A DNA stretch of 64,000 nt from Agromyces subbeticus DSM 16689 (GTDB taxonomy: Bacteria > Actinomycetota > Actinomycetes > Actinomycetales > Microbacteriaceae). The position numbers and the translations under genes were made by a program. Of the stretch, positions 7,786 to 14,751 are shown piece by piece; position 1 is the stretch's first letter, and every line of letters starts with the position of its first letter. A model generated the notes under the pieces. That model searched no databases, was not told where the DNA came from, and saw only the letters and a list, made by a program, of their open reading frames with translations. The DNA is taken from positions 310,001 through 374,000 of the forward strand of contig NZ_ATXG01000003.1 in assembly GCF_000421565.1 (NCBI RefSeq), read 5' to 3'.

Positions 7786-8460
7786 ATGTCCGCTCGTCAC
7801 GCCCGAGATCTGGGCCTTCAGACCGCATTGCAGATGCGCCTCAGAGTGTTGCCGGCCGTGTTCGCGCTAGTCGTCGGTGGAGCGGCGTCGTGGCTTGTCG
7901 GGGGCGGTCTGTTCGGTTTGTTCCTGACGGTTCTCGGCACATTGCTCGTCCTTCGGTTCTCGCTCCTCGTTGCCGCCCGCCGTGGTGAGCGGGCGGTGAC
8001 GGATCGGACGCGGCGACTTATCGCGGGGCAGCCCGATCATGTGGTGTTCTCGGCTCGTGGAGACGTCACCGCCGTCGGAGAGATCCTGCGCTTCCGGTCG
8101 AGCGAGACCGTGTTGGAGTTGGATGGACGGTGGACGGTGGAGGCGACGCCATCGGTGCTCAGGATCTGGTGCGGAGTGCTCGAGGACGCCGTGGCCGTTG
8201 AATGGCCCTGGAATGCGATCCGCACCATCAACCTGGCACGTGACGGGAGACCGGCTTCGAAGGCTGGGCGACTTCAGCCCGTTCTATCGCTGGGCGTGAA
8301 GCAGGGTGAGCGAGCGGCGACTGTGGGCTTGACGGTCGTCCGAACCGGTTCCTGGCAGGGTGCGGCGGCACCGTTCGAGCGGTGGATTGAAGTACGCGAC
8401 GGACTTCGAGAGCTCCGGAACCGCGCTCGCGCTCGGGAGGATCAGAGCGCCAGCACCTGA
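7786..8460 (+). CDS. Hypothetical membrane protein with two N-terminal helices
   Basis: I do not recognise a family for this 224-aa protein. Residues about 18-35 and 37-60 form two adjacent hydrophobic helices (LPAVFALVVGGAASWLVGG; LFGLFLTVLGTLLVLRFSLLV), followed by a basic turn (AARRGERAVTDRTRR) and a soluble domain rich in beta strands. The layout is reminiscent of membrane-tethered PH-like domains, but no diagnostic motif is present. It sits between two relics of the duplicated VOC/WYL/DUF308 block, so it was either inserted into that duplicate or is what remains active in it. Start supported by the leaderless promoter at 7774..7779. Confidence 0.65.
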   Translation: MSARHARDLGLQTALQMRLRVLPAVFALVVGGAASWLVGGGLFGLFLTVLGTLLVLRFSLLVAARRGERAVTDRTRRLIAGQPDHVVFSARGDVTAVGEILRFRSSETVLELDGRWTVEATPSVLRIWCGVLEDAVAVEWPWNAIRTINLARDGRPASKAGRLQPVLSLGVKQGERAATVGLTVVRTGSWQGAAAPFERWIEVRDGLRELRNRARAREDQSAST

Positions 8461-8468
8461 ACGTCGGT

Positions 8469-8585
8469 TGGATCGGTACCCCAACCGATGTGAAAGAGGT
8501 CAAATGGCCATCGCAGCCGCTCCCGCTCGTGGGCTTCGGCATCTGGGCGATCGTGTCGGGCCTCATCAACGGGGCGCTGTCGCTG
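8469..8585 (+). pseudogene. Deleted copy of the DUF308 gene and its leader
   Basis: Positions 8469..8525 match 11704..11760 with a single difference (ATG here where the intact gene has its GTG start). Positions 8526..8585 match 11862..11921 with a few mismatches. The 101 bp between these blocks in the intact gene are missing, which shifts the frame, so no protein can be made. The copy includes the conserved leader with the inverted repeat ATCGGT-n6-ACCGAT and the ribosome binding site. Its right end supplies the last six codons and the stop of the converging WYL regulator. Confidence 0.85.
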
Positions 8586-9591
8586 GGCGACGCCGGTCAT
8601 GAGGCCGGGTGGGAAGTGCCGTCGAGGCAAAGCGGTCGGCGAGCCGCCCGAACGCCTGTTGCAGCTCGGACGGGCCAACGACCTCGATGTCGGTGTCGAA
8701 TCGGCCGAGCGAAGCAGCGAGCGACACCCACGACCATGAGCCGGACTCGAGACTGCATCGATCGGCGCCGAGGTCCAGCACCGTCCCGTCGCCGGCGAAG
8801 GGCAGCACGGCGCTCGCCGGCAGGTTCAGGACGACCGTGCCGACGCACGGCCACGCGTTGGTGTGTTCCGAACCCTTGAACCTCGCCGAGACGAAGTCGT
8901 GAACGCTGCCGCCCGGTACCTCGCGAGCAGTGAACCGGGGCCCGGTCGGCGTTCGCGGGGTGATGCGGTCGGCACGGAAAATTCGCCACGCGTGCTGTTC
9001 GAGCTCCCAGGCGACGAGGTACCACCGGCTCTCGAAGGTCACGATGTGGTGCGGTTCCACCCGGCGGGCCGGTCGTGGTGCGGAGCTCTCGGGCTGCGGG
9101 TGCCGACGCGCGTAGTCGAATCGCAGCACCTCGCGGGCGCGGATGGCGGTGGACAACGCGACGAGCACGTCGGGTGACGCCGATTCATCGCCGGATGCCG
9201 GCCGGTTGGGGATGGCCGTGAACTCGAGCGCGTCGAGGCGGTGACGCAGCCGAGACGGCATCACCTGACGCACCGTCGTCAGCGCGCGGACCGCAGCCTC
9301 CTCAATGCCGGCGCCGGCCGCGGTGGCGGCCTGGAGGGCGACCGCGAGTGCGATCGCCTGGTCGTCATCGAAGAGCAATGGGGGGAGTTCGGTGCCGGCA
9401 TCGAGGCGGTACCCGCCATCGGGCCCCTTCGTCGACTGGATGCGGTACCCCATCTCGCGGAGACGGTCGACATCGCGGCGCACGGTGCGGTGGCTGACCT
9501 CCAGACGACCGGCGAGGATCTGCCCGGGCCAATCCCGTCGGGTCTGCAGCAATGACAGCAACAACAGGAGTCGCGATGTCGTGCTGGTCAT
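8566..9591 (-). CDS. WYL-domain transcriptional regulator (YafY-like)
   Basis: This 341-aa regulator has an N-terminal HTH_11/DeoR-type winged helix (residues about 1-60, LAGRLEVSHRTVRRDVDRLREMGY). A WYL domain follows (about 150-225, VEPHHIVTFESRWYLVAWELEQHAWRIFRADRI), then a C-terminal WCX-type extension. WYL domains bind small ligands or nucleic acid. It is divergent from a VOC gene across 106 bp, with a 9-bp-arm palindrome between them, and so probably controls itself and that gene. TAGTCT lies 7 nt before the ATG, implying a leaderless transcript. The final residues PATAPR and the stop are encoded by the DUF308 relic, so the natural C-terminus appears to have been replaced. Confidence 0.85.
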   Translation of the reverse strand: MTSTTSRLLLLLSLLQTRRDWPGQILAGRLEVSHRTVRRDVDRLREMGYRIQSTKGPDGGYRLDAGTELPPLLFDDDQAIALAVALQAATAAGAGIEEAAVRALTTVRQVMPSRLRHRLDALEFTAIPNRPASGDESASPDVLVALSTAIRAREVLRFDYARRHPQPESSAPRPARRVEPHHIVTFESRWYLVAWELEQHAWRIFRADRITPRTPTGPRFTAREVPGGSVHDFVSARFKGSEHTNAWPCVGTVVLNLPASAVLPFAGDGTVLDLGADRCSLESGSWSWVSLAASLGRFDTDIEVVGPSELQQAFGRLADRFASTALPTRPHDRRRPATAPR

Positions 9592-9610
9592 GTCTTCGAG
9601 ACTAGTTCGA

Positions 9611-9635
9611 GTAGAGGACCGAAGCTGTCCTCTAC
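9611..9635. promoter_or_regulatory. Palindromic operator between WYL regulator and VOC gene
   Basis: GTAGAGGAC (9611..9619) is repeated perfectly inverted as GTCCTCTAC (9627..9635) around a 7-nt spacer. It lies just upstream of the WYL gene's -10 (9604..9599 on the minus strand) and would cover its -35 region. It also sits upstream of the VOC gene start at 9698. This is the placement expected of an autoregulatory site for the WYL protein. Confidence 0.6.
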
Positions 9636-9697
9636 CGCTGCGAGAGTCGTTGGTGGCCGGAGTTCCCGGCACTTCACCGATCAGAAGGAGCGGCCCC

Positions 9698-10123
9698 ATG
9701 ACCGTCACCACCACCCCTCACCTGAACTTCCGTGGCGACGCCCGAGCGGCGCTCGAGTTCTATCACTCGGTCTTCGGCGGCCGGCTCGTCGTCATCAGCA
9801 ACGAAGACGCCCACAGCGTCGAGACTCCCGAGGAGGCTCAGCAGGTCAAGTTCGGGCAGGTCGCCGGCGAGAACGGCTTCCAGATCATGGCGTACGACGT
9901 GCCGGCGAGCGGCTCCTACCACCAGGGCGACAACTCGTTCTTCGTCTCCGTGCGAGGCGACTCGACCGCGGAGATCACCGCGCTCTGGAGCAGGCTCGCC
10001 GAGGGATCCACGATCATCGCCGGCCTCGCGCCATCGGCCTTCTCGCCCGCCTACGGCATGCTGAAAGACGCTTTCGGAGTTGTCTGGGTGCTCGACGTCG
10101 CGGTTGCCTACGAACCCGCGTGA
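9698..10123 (+). CDS. VOC-family (PhnB-like) protein
   Basis: This 141-aa vicinal oxygen chelate protein of the PhnB/3-demethylubiquinone-methyltransferase-like group begins TPHLNFRGDARAALEFYHSVFGGRL, has the central FQIMAYDVP segment and ends YGMLKDAFGVVWVLDV. Such proteins are usually metal-dependent or ligand-sequestering; the substrate is unknown. AAGGAG lies 8 nt before the ATG. It is divergent from the WYL regulator and converges on a second VOC gene, from which it is separated by a strong hairpin terminator. Confidence 0.88.
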   Translation: MTVTTTPHLNFRGDARAALEFYHSVFGGRLVVISNEDAHSVETPEEAQQVKFGQVAGENGFQIMAYDVPASGSYHQGDNSFFVSVRGDSTAEITALWSRLAEGSTIIAGLAPSAFSPAYGMLKDAFGVVWVLDVAVAYEPA

Positions 10124-10130
10124 CAAGCCG

Positions 10131-10160
10131 GCTGCGGGCGCGCCGGTGCGCGCCCGCAGC
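10131..10160. terminator. Bidirectional terminator between convergent VOC genes
   Basis: GCTGCGGGCGCGC (10131..10143) pairs perfectly with GCGCGCCCGCAGC (10148..10160) around a 4-nt loop. It lies 8 bp after one stop and 20 bp before the other, so it can serve both genes. There is no long T run, which is usual in this GC range. Confidence 0.7.
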
Positions 10161-10179
10161 AGCAGGTCGGCGCGAGCGC

Positions 10180-10593
10180 CTATCCGTCAGTCGGAGTCGC
10201 GCCTGCCTCACGTGGGTGGGCATCGGCCCAGTGCTGGTTGAACATGACGCCGAGGATGTTGCCGAACGGGTCGACGACCGAGGCCGTGACGAAGCCGGGC
10301 CCGTGCTCGGTCGGCGGCTGGTACGACGTGCCGCCGAGGCCGAGCAGCCGTTCGTAGGCGGCCGGCAGGTCGTCGACGTGCCAGTGGATGACCTCGCCCG
10401 CGGGGCCCTCGGGCACCGGCGGGCGATAGCGCGCGTCGATGAGGCCGAGCTCGTCTTCGTCGTCGCCGACGCGGAACTCGATGTACCCGGGAACCCGGTA
10501 GTAGGGCTCGATGCCGAGCACTTCGGAGTACCAGGCGGCCGCCGCCTCGAGGTCGGCGGCGTAGTAGCTGACGGTGGCGAATCCCCTGAGCAT
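10180..10593 (-). CDS. VOC-family glyoxalase/bleomycin-resistance-like protein
   Basis: This 137-aa protein with two beta-alpha-beta-beta-beta units begins MLRGFATVSYYAADLEAAAAWYSEVLGIEPYY. It has IEFRVGDDEDELGLIDARY, a second unit EVIHWHVDDLPAAYERLLGLGG and the closing DPFGNILGVMFNQHW. The His in HWHVDD and Glu residues could ligate a metal; the substrate is unknown. The ATG at 10593 is preceded by GAAGGGA at 8 nt; an upstream in-frame ATG at 10617 lacks a site. It is divergent from a second WYL regulator. A 26-bp copy of its 3' end survives at 7657..7682. Confidence 0.88.
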   Translation of the reverse strand: MLRGFATVSYYAADLEAAAAWYSEVLGIEPYYRVPGYIEFRVGDDEDELGLIDARYRPPVPEGPAGEVIHWHVDDLPAAYERLLGLGGTSYQPPTEHGPGFVTASVVDPFGNILGVMFNQHWADAHPREAGATPTDG

Positions 10594-10612
10594 GAGTGGT
10601 TTCCCTTCGTTC

Positions 10613-10631
10613 TGCATCTGAGTGATGCATC
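10613..10631. promoter_or_regulatory. Candidate operator between VOC and second WYL gene
   Basis: TGCATC (10613..10618) and GATGCA (10624..10629) form an inverted repeat with a 5-nt spacer; the right arm is itself part of the palindrome GATGCATC (10624..10631). It sits 20 bp upstream of the VOC start at 10593. A GAGAAT -10-like box at 10697..10702, 6 nt before the WYL ATG, suggests that gene is leaderless. Assignment to the WYL protein is inference. Confidence 0.4.
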
Positions 10632-10708
10632 CGTGTTCGAGCTGATGAATACAGTCTGGAACGCAGAAGTGCTCACCTCTTGACTACTTTTCCGACGAGA
10701 ATGAGAAC

Positions 10709-11701
10709 ATGCGTGCAGATCGTCTCGTGGCCGTGCTGCTCACCCTGCAGGCGCGGGGCCGAGTGACCGCCGCGCAGCTCGCCGAAGAGCTCGAGGTCTC
10801 GGTCGCCACCGCTCGGCGCGATCTCGAGGCGCTCTCGACCGCCGGCATCCCCGTGTACCCGCAGGCGGGTCGCGGCGGCGGATGGCAATTGCTCGGCGGC
10901 GCCCGCACCGACCTCAGCGGCTTGTCGGCGGGCGAGGCGCGTGCCCTGTTCCTGCTGGTCGGGCCCGCGGCATCCGTCGACCCCGAAGCGAAGGCGGCGT
11001 TGCGCAAGCTCGTGCGCGCGCTGCCCGAGACGTTCCGCAGCAACGCCGAGGCCGCGGCCGAAGCGGTCGTCATCGACGCCGGCGAATGGGGTCGGCCGGC
11101 GGCCGCCCGGCCCGAACTCCTGCCCGTGCTCGAGTCGGCGATCGTCGATCGCGTGCGCCTGCGCATCGACTACGCCGCCTGGAACCGCGAGCCCGTCGAA
11201 CGCATCGTCGACTCCTGGGGGCTCGTGCAGAAGCAGGAGCACTGGTACCTGCTCGGCACCGTCGACGGAGCCGAGCGCACGTACCGCGTCGACCGCATGC
11301 GCAACGCCGTGCGCACCGGCGAGGCGGCCGACCGGCCCGTCGACCTCGACCTCGCCGAGGTGTGGGAGCGGGTGACCGCGGCGGTCGATCGACAACGGGC
11401 AAGTGCGAGCGCCACGATCTTCGTGGAATCCGGCATCGTGCCGCTGCTGCAGACGCAATTCGGGCAGCGTGCCGTCGAGCAGGTCCAGCTCGACCCCGGG
11501 CGGTCCCGCGTGCGGGTGACCGCGCCGACGGCGACGATGATCGCACGGGGCCTGGCCGGCTGGGCCGAGTACGTCGAAGTCGTCGAGCCCGAGTCGCTCC
11601 GGCACGAACTGCATCGCCTCGGTGAGGCGCTCGTCGCGCGCAATGTGCCGAGCGCTTCGGGGGATGCTCCCCCGGCCTCCGCACAGGTGCCGCCCGCGTA
11701 G
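10709..11701 (+). CDS. WYL-domain transcriptional regulator
   Basis: This 330-aa regulator has a DeoR-like winged helix (residues about 1-55, VTAAQLAEELEVSVATARRDLEAL). The linker contains GRGGGWQLLGG. The WYL domain spans about residues 140-205 (VRLRIDYAAWNREPVERIVDSWGLVQKQEHWYLLGTVDGAERTYRVDRM), followed by a WCX-type C-terminus (VRVTAPTATMIARGLAGWAEYVEVVEPESL). It is divergent from the VOC gene at 10180..10593, the mirror image of the WYL/VOC pair on its left. The DUF308 gene follows 37 bp downstream and could be in the same transcript. Confidence 0.88.
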   Translation: MRADRLVAVLLTLQARGRVTAAQLAEELEVSVATARRDLEALSTAGIPVYPQAGRGGGWQLLGGARTDLSGLSAGEARALFLLVGPAASVDPEAKAALRKLVRALPETFRSNAEAAAEAVVIDAGEWGRPAAARPELLPVLESAIVDRVRLRIDYAAWNREPVERIVDSWGLVQKQEHWYLLGTVDGAERTYRVDRMRNAVRTGEAADRPVDLDLAEVWERVTAAVDRQRASASATIFVESGIVPLLQTQFGQRAVEQVQLDPGRSRVRVTAPTATMIARGLAGWAEYVEVVEPESLRHELHRLGEALVARNVPSASGDAPPASAQVPPA

Positions 11702-11738
11702 AATGGATCGGTACCCCAACCGATGTGAAAGAGGTCAA

Positions 11739-12326
11739 GTGGCCATCGCAGCCGCTCCCGAGCGTGCCCGGTACTGGGTCGTCCCGGTCGTCCGAGGCAT
11801 CCTGGCCCTCGCACCGGCCGCCGTCATCACGTTCTCGCAGAACCACTCCCCCGAGTTCGGGCTCGTGGTCTTCGGCATCTGGGCGATCGTGTCGGGCCTC
11901 ATCACCGGAGCGCTGTCGCTGCGGCTGACGTCGGAGCGCGGCATCCGCTCGCTCTTCGTGATCGCCGCAGTGGTCTCCGTCGCCGCCGGTCTGCTCGCTG
12001 TGAGCGTGCCGGGTGGCCTGCCGTTCCTGCTCTACCTCGTGAGCGTGTGGGCGGCCATCACCGGCATCGTCGAGCTGTTCGCGGGCCTGCGCGCCCGAGG
12101 CCGCACCCCGGCCGCGCGCGACTGGATCGCCGCCGGCGCCTTCACCGCGATGCTCGCGCTCGTCTTCCTCGTGTTCCCGCTCGACGCCGTCACCGCGGTC
12201 GGCCTGCTCGGCGGCTACCTCGTCATCCTCGGCGTCTACCTCGTGATCGGCGGGTTCTCGCTGAAGTGGGCCACCAGCCCAGCGGATGCCGCGCCCGACG
12301 CATCCGGAACGGAGCAGACCTCGTGA
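11739..12326 (+). CDS. HdeD/DUF308-like membrane protein
   Basis: This 195-aa protein has about six hydrophobic segments, among them FGIWAIVSGLITGAL, SLFVIAAVVSVAAGLLAV, YLVSVWAAITGIVELFAGL and GLLGGYLVILGVYLVIGGF. The pattern and the repeated IxxG-type helix motifs match the DUF308/HdeD group, which in enterobacteria is linked to acid stress; the role here is unknown. The start is GTG with AAAGAGG 5 nt upstream. A deleted, frameshifted copy lies at 8469..8585. The next gene overlaps its stop (GTGA), so the two are translationally coupled. Confidence 0.75.
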   Translation: MAIAAAPERARYWVVPVVRGILALAPAAVITFSQNHSPEFGLVVFGIWAIVSGLITGALSLRLTSERGIRSLFVIAAVVSVAAGLLAVSVPGGLPFLLYLVSVWAAITGIVELFAGLRARGRTPAARDWIAAGAFTAMLALVFLVFPLDAVTAVGLLGGYLVILGVYLVIGGFSLKWATSPADAAPDASGTEQTS

Positions 12327-12604
12327 GCCAGAACCCCGACCCGTACAAACCGAGCCGGCGCGAGGTGCTGCGCCCCGCCGAGTACGTCGGCGGCGCCGCC
12401 ATCGCGGCGATCTTCACCGGCCTCGTCGTGCTCATCACGGCGCGCGAGCCGATGCTCGCCCTGATCGTGGCGGGCATCGCGTTCATCGTGGTGCTCGTGG
12501 TGCTCGCGCTGCTCTCGATGGCGGTCAAGCCGAACGCCGCAGAGACGGCCGAGATCGACGGCGACGAGCCGCCGCCGGCTCCGCCAGCTTCGCCCGGCCA
12601 CTGA
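12323..12604 (+). CDS. Small two-helix membrane protein
   Basis: This 93-aa protein starts at a GTG overlapping the stop of the DUF308 gene. After a polar N-terminus (SQNPDPYKPSRREVLRPAEY) there are two hydrophobic helices (GGAAIAAIFTGLVVLITA; LALIVAGIAFIVVLVVLALLSMAV) and an acidic, proline-rich tail. No family is recognised. Coupling to the DUF308 protein suggests that the two act together in the membrane. Confidence 0.75.
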   Translation: MSQNPDPYKPSRREVLRPAEYVGGAAIAAIFTGLVVLITAREPMLALIVAGIAFIVVLVVLALLSMAVKPNAAETAEIDGDEPPPAPPASPGH

Positions 12605-12638
12605 CCCGCAACGTCGGTCGGCGAGCAAGAGACCACAC

Positions 12639-12722
12639 GCCGGTCGAGTAGCGAGCGCCAGCGAGCGTATCGAGACCTCGCACGGGGTCTCGATACGGCC
12701 GCGGGTGGCCTACTCGACCGGC
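12639..12722. repeat. Long interrupted inverted repeat, REP/MITE-like, probable terminator
   Basis: GCCGGTCGAGTAG at the left end is matched by CTACTCGACCGGC at the right end. Inside, CGTATCGAGACC pairs with GGTCTCGATACG. The sequence GGTCGAGTAGCGAGC...GTATCGAGACC is, to my knowledge, a dispersed intergenic repeat in Microbacteriaceae. It separates the convergent small membrane protein gene and purB and can fold into a long cruciform that would stop transcription from both sides. Confidence 0.65.
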
Positions 12723-12729
12723 GGATGCC

Positions 12730-14112
12730 TCAGCCGAGGCGCTCGACGAGCTGTGACGCGATGCCCGTGTACGACTGCGGCGTGAGGGCGAGCAGGCGCT
12801 GCTTCGCGTCGTCGCCGATCTCGAGCGACTCGACGAACTCGGCGAGCTCTCTCGCGCCGACGCGCTTGCCGCGCGTGAGCTCCTTGAGCATGGCGTAGGG
12901 GTCGGCGATCGTCGAACGCCCGGCGACGACCTCGGCGCGGATCACCGTCTGGATCGCCTCGCCGAGCACCTCCCAGTTGCCGTCGAGGTCGGCCGCGAGC
13001 ACCACGAGGTCGAGGTCGATCTCGCCGAGGCCGCGCTGGATGTTGTCGAGGGCGAGCATCGAGTGCCCGAAGCCGACGCCGATGTTGCGCTGCGCGCTCG
13101 AGTCGGTGAGGTCGCGCTGCATGCGACTCGTCACGAGGGTCGCGGCGAGCGAGTCGAGCAGGGCCGAGGAGAGCTCGAGGTTCGCCTCGGCGTTCTCGAA
13201 GCGGATCGGGTTGACCTTGTGTGGCATCGTCGACGAGCCGGTGGCCCCCGGCGCGGGGATCTGGCGGAAGATGCCGAGCGAGATGTAGGTCCAGATGTCA
13301 GTCGCGAGGTTGTGCAGCACGCGGTTGGCGTGCGAGATCTTGCCGTAGAGCTCGGCCTGCCAGTCGTGCGACTCGATCTGCGTGGTGAGCGGGTTCCAGG
13401 TGAGGCCGAGCGACTCGACGAACTCCTGAGAGACCGAAGGCCACGCGACATCCGGAGCCGCGACGACGTGCGCCGAGAACGTGCCGGTCGCCCCAGAGAA
13501 CTTGCCGAGGTACTCGGTCGCCTCGATCTGCCGCTCGATGCGGCGGAGGCGGTAGGCGAAGACTGCAAGTTCCTTGCCCATGGTCGACGGGGTCGCGGGC
13601 TGGCCGTGCGTGCGCGAAAGCATCGAGGCGTCGCGGTGCTCGCGGGCGAGCGCCTCGATGGTCTCGATGACCGCCCGGTACTTCGGCAGCCACACGTCGC
13701 GCACGGCGTCGCGCACGGTGATGGCGTAGGAGAGGTTGTTGATGTCTTCGCTCGTGCACGCGAAGTGGGTGAGCTCAGAGATCGCGTCGAGCCCGAGGTC
13801 GGTGAGGCGGCGGCGCACGTAGTACTCCACGGCCTTGACGTCGTGACGCGTCGTGGCCTCGAGGCCGGCGAGCTCGTCGATGTCGGACTGCCCGAAGTCG
13901 GTCACGACCTGGCGGAGCGACGCCTGCTGGTGCTCGGAGAGCGCCGCGGTGCCGAAGAAGCCGCGGTCGGTCTGGGCGATCAGCCACTCGACCTCGACGT
14001 GCACGCGCGCCCGGTTGAGGCCTGCCTCTGAGAGGTGCTCGCCGAGCTCGCCGACCGCCGAGCGGTAGCGACCGTCGAGGGGGCTGAGCGGCTGGGGAGG
14101 CAGCGAAGTCAT
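12730..14112 (-). CDS. purB: Adenylosuccinate lyase
   Basis: This 460-aa enzyme acts twice in purine synthesis, cleaving SAICAR and adenylosuccinate with release of fumarate. The N-terminus PLSPLDGRYRSAV and length match the E. coli-type enzyme. The fumarase-superfamily signature GSSTMPHKVNPIRFENAE carries the flexible catalytic-loop serines. HFACTSEDINNLSYA and SRTHGQPATPSTMGKE are the other conserved active-site blocks, the latter with the catalytic His. Its ATG overlaps the stop of the phosphatase gene by four bases (ATGA), so translation is coupled to it. Confidence 0.96.
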   Translation of the reverse strand: MTSLPPQPLSPLDGRYRSAVGELGEHLSEAGLNRARVHVEVEWLIAQTDRGFFGTAALSEHQQASLRQVVTDFGQSDIDELAGLEATTRHDVKAVEYYVRRRLTDLGLDAISELTHFACTSEDINNLSYAITVRDAVRDVWLPKYRAVIETIEALAREHRDASMLSRTHGQPATPSTMGKELAVFAYRLRRIERQIEATEYLGKFSGATGTFSAHVVAAPDVAWPSVSQEFVESLGLTWNPLTTQIESHDWQAELYGKISHANRVLHNLATDIWTYISLGIFRQIPAPGATGSSTMPHKVNPIRFENAEANLELSSALLDSLAATLVTSRMQRDLTDSSAQRNIGVGFGHSMLALDNIQRGLGEIDLDLVVLAADLDGNWEVLGEAIQTVIRAEVVAGRSTIADPYAMLKELTRGKRVGARELAEFVESLEIGDDAKQRLLALTPQSYTGIASQLVERLG

Positions 14113-14636
14113 CGGATTCCTTGTCTGAGTGCTGGTGCGAGTTGCCGGAAGAGCGCCGACGTCGACCGTTCAATCATCTCAAGGACTCGATCGAACATCA
14201 CCGCGTCGGAGTAGTAGGGGTCGGGAACGTCGTGCAGCGCGGGAGTTTCGGGCTCGAACTCGAGCAGCAGGCGCACCTTCTGCTGCTCGGCCGGGTTCGG
14301 CGCCCAGTTGCGCAGGATGCGGGCCTGGCCGCGGTCGAAGGCCACCACGAGGTCGAGTCGCGGAAAGTCGGCGGCGTCGAACTGCCGGGCTCGGTGGTGG
14401 TGCCCGTCGTAGCCGGCGCGGGCGAGCGCGTCGATCGTGCGCGGGTCGGCGGGCTCGCCGACGTGCCAGTCGCCGGTCGCGGCCGATTCGATCGCCAGCT
14501 GCCCGGTGAGCCCGGCACGGTCGGCGTGCGCGCGCAGCACGACCTCGGCCATCGGTGAGCGGCAGATGTTGCCGGTGCACACGAAGGAAACTCGGAACGG
14601 TTGCGCGGCGTCCCCAGCGGAATCCGCTCGCGTCAT
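14109..14636 (-). CDS. Low-molecular-weight protein-tyrosine phosphatase
   Basis: This 175-aa enzyme has the CX5R phosphate-binding loop VCTGNICRSPMAE near residue 20 and the general-acid aspartate in DPYYSD near the C-terminus, so it should be active. Such phosphatases remove phosphate from protein tyrosine, often in polysaccharide or stress control. The ATG at 14636 has a CACAAT box 7 nt upstream and no clear Shine-Dalgarno sequence, suggesting a leaderless message; an in-frame ATG at 14645 is the alternative. Why it is coupled to purB is not evident. Confidence 0.88.
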   Translation of the reverse strand: MTRADSAGDAAQPFRVSFVCTGNICRSPMAEVVLRAHADRAGLTGQLAIESAATGDWHVGEPADPRTIDALARAGYDGHHHRARQFDAADFPRLDLVVAFDRGQARILRNWAPNPAEQQKVRLLLEFEPETPALHDVPDPYYSDAVMFDRVLEMIERSTSALFRQLAPALRQGIR

Positions 14637-14690
14637 GGGTTCCATTGTGGACGAGTTCGCCGCCACGCACAGCAGCCAGTTCGGGGGCGA

Positions 14691-14696
14691 TACGCT
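14691..14696 (+). promoter_or_regulatory. -10 box for the phosphotransferase gene
   Basis: TACGCT lies here and predicts transcription from about 14703. That leaves a leader of about 50 nt containing GGGAG 7 nt before a TTG codon at 14752. This supports TTG as the start, because upstream ATG and GTG codons would lie outside the message. Confidence 0.4.
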
Positions 14697-14751
14697 GGCG
14701 AACCGCCGTGCGATCGCGCGTGCCGGACCGGCGGCGAGAGGGAGTGACGAT

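Noticed and set aside
14635-14751. ATG/GTG codons upstream of the phosphotransferase TTG start
   Set aside because: They overlap the divergent phosphatase gene and lie upstream of the likely transcription start at about 14703.
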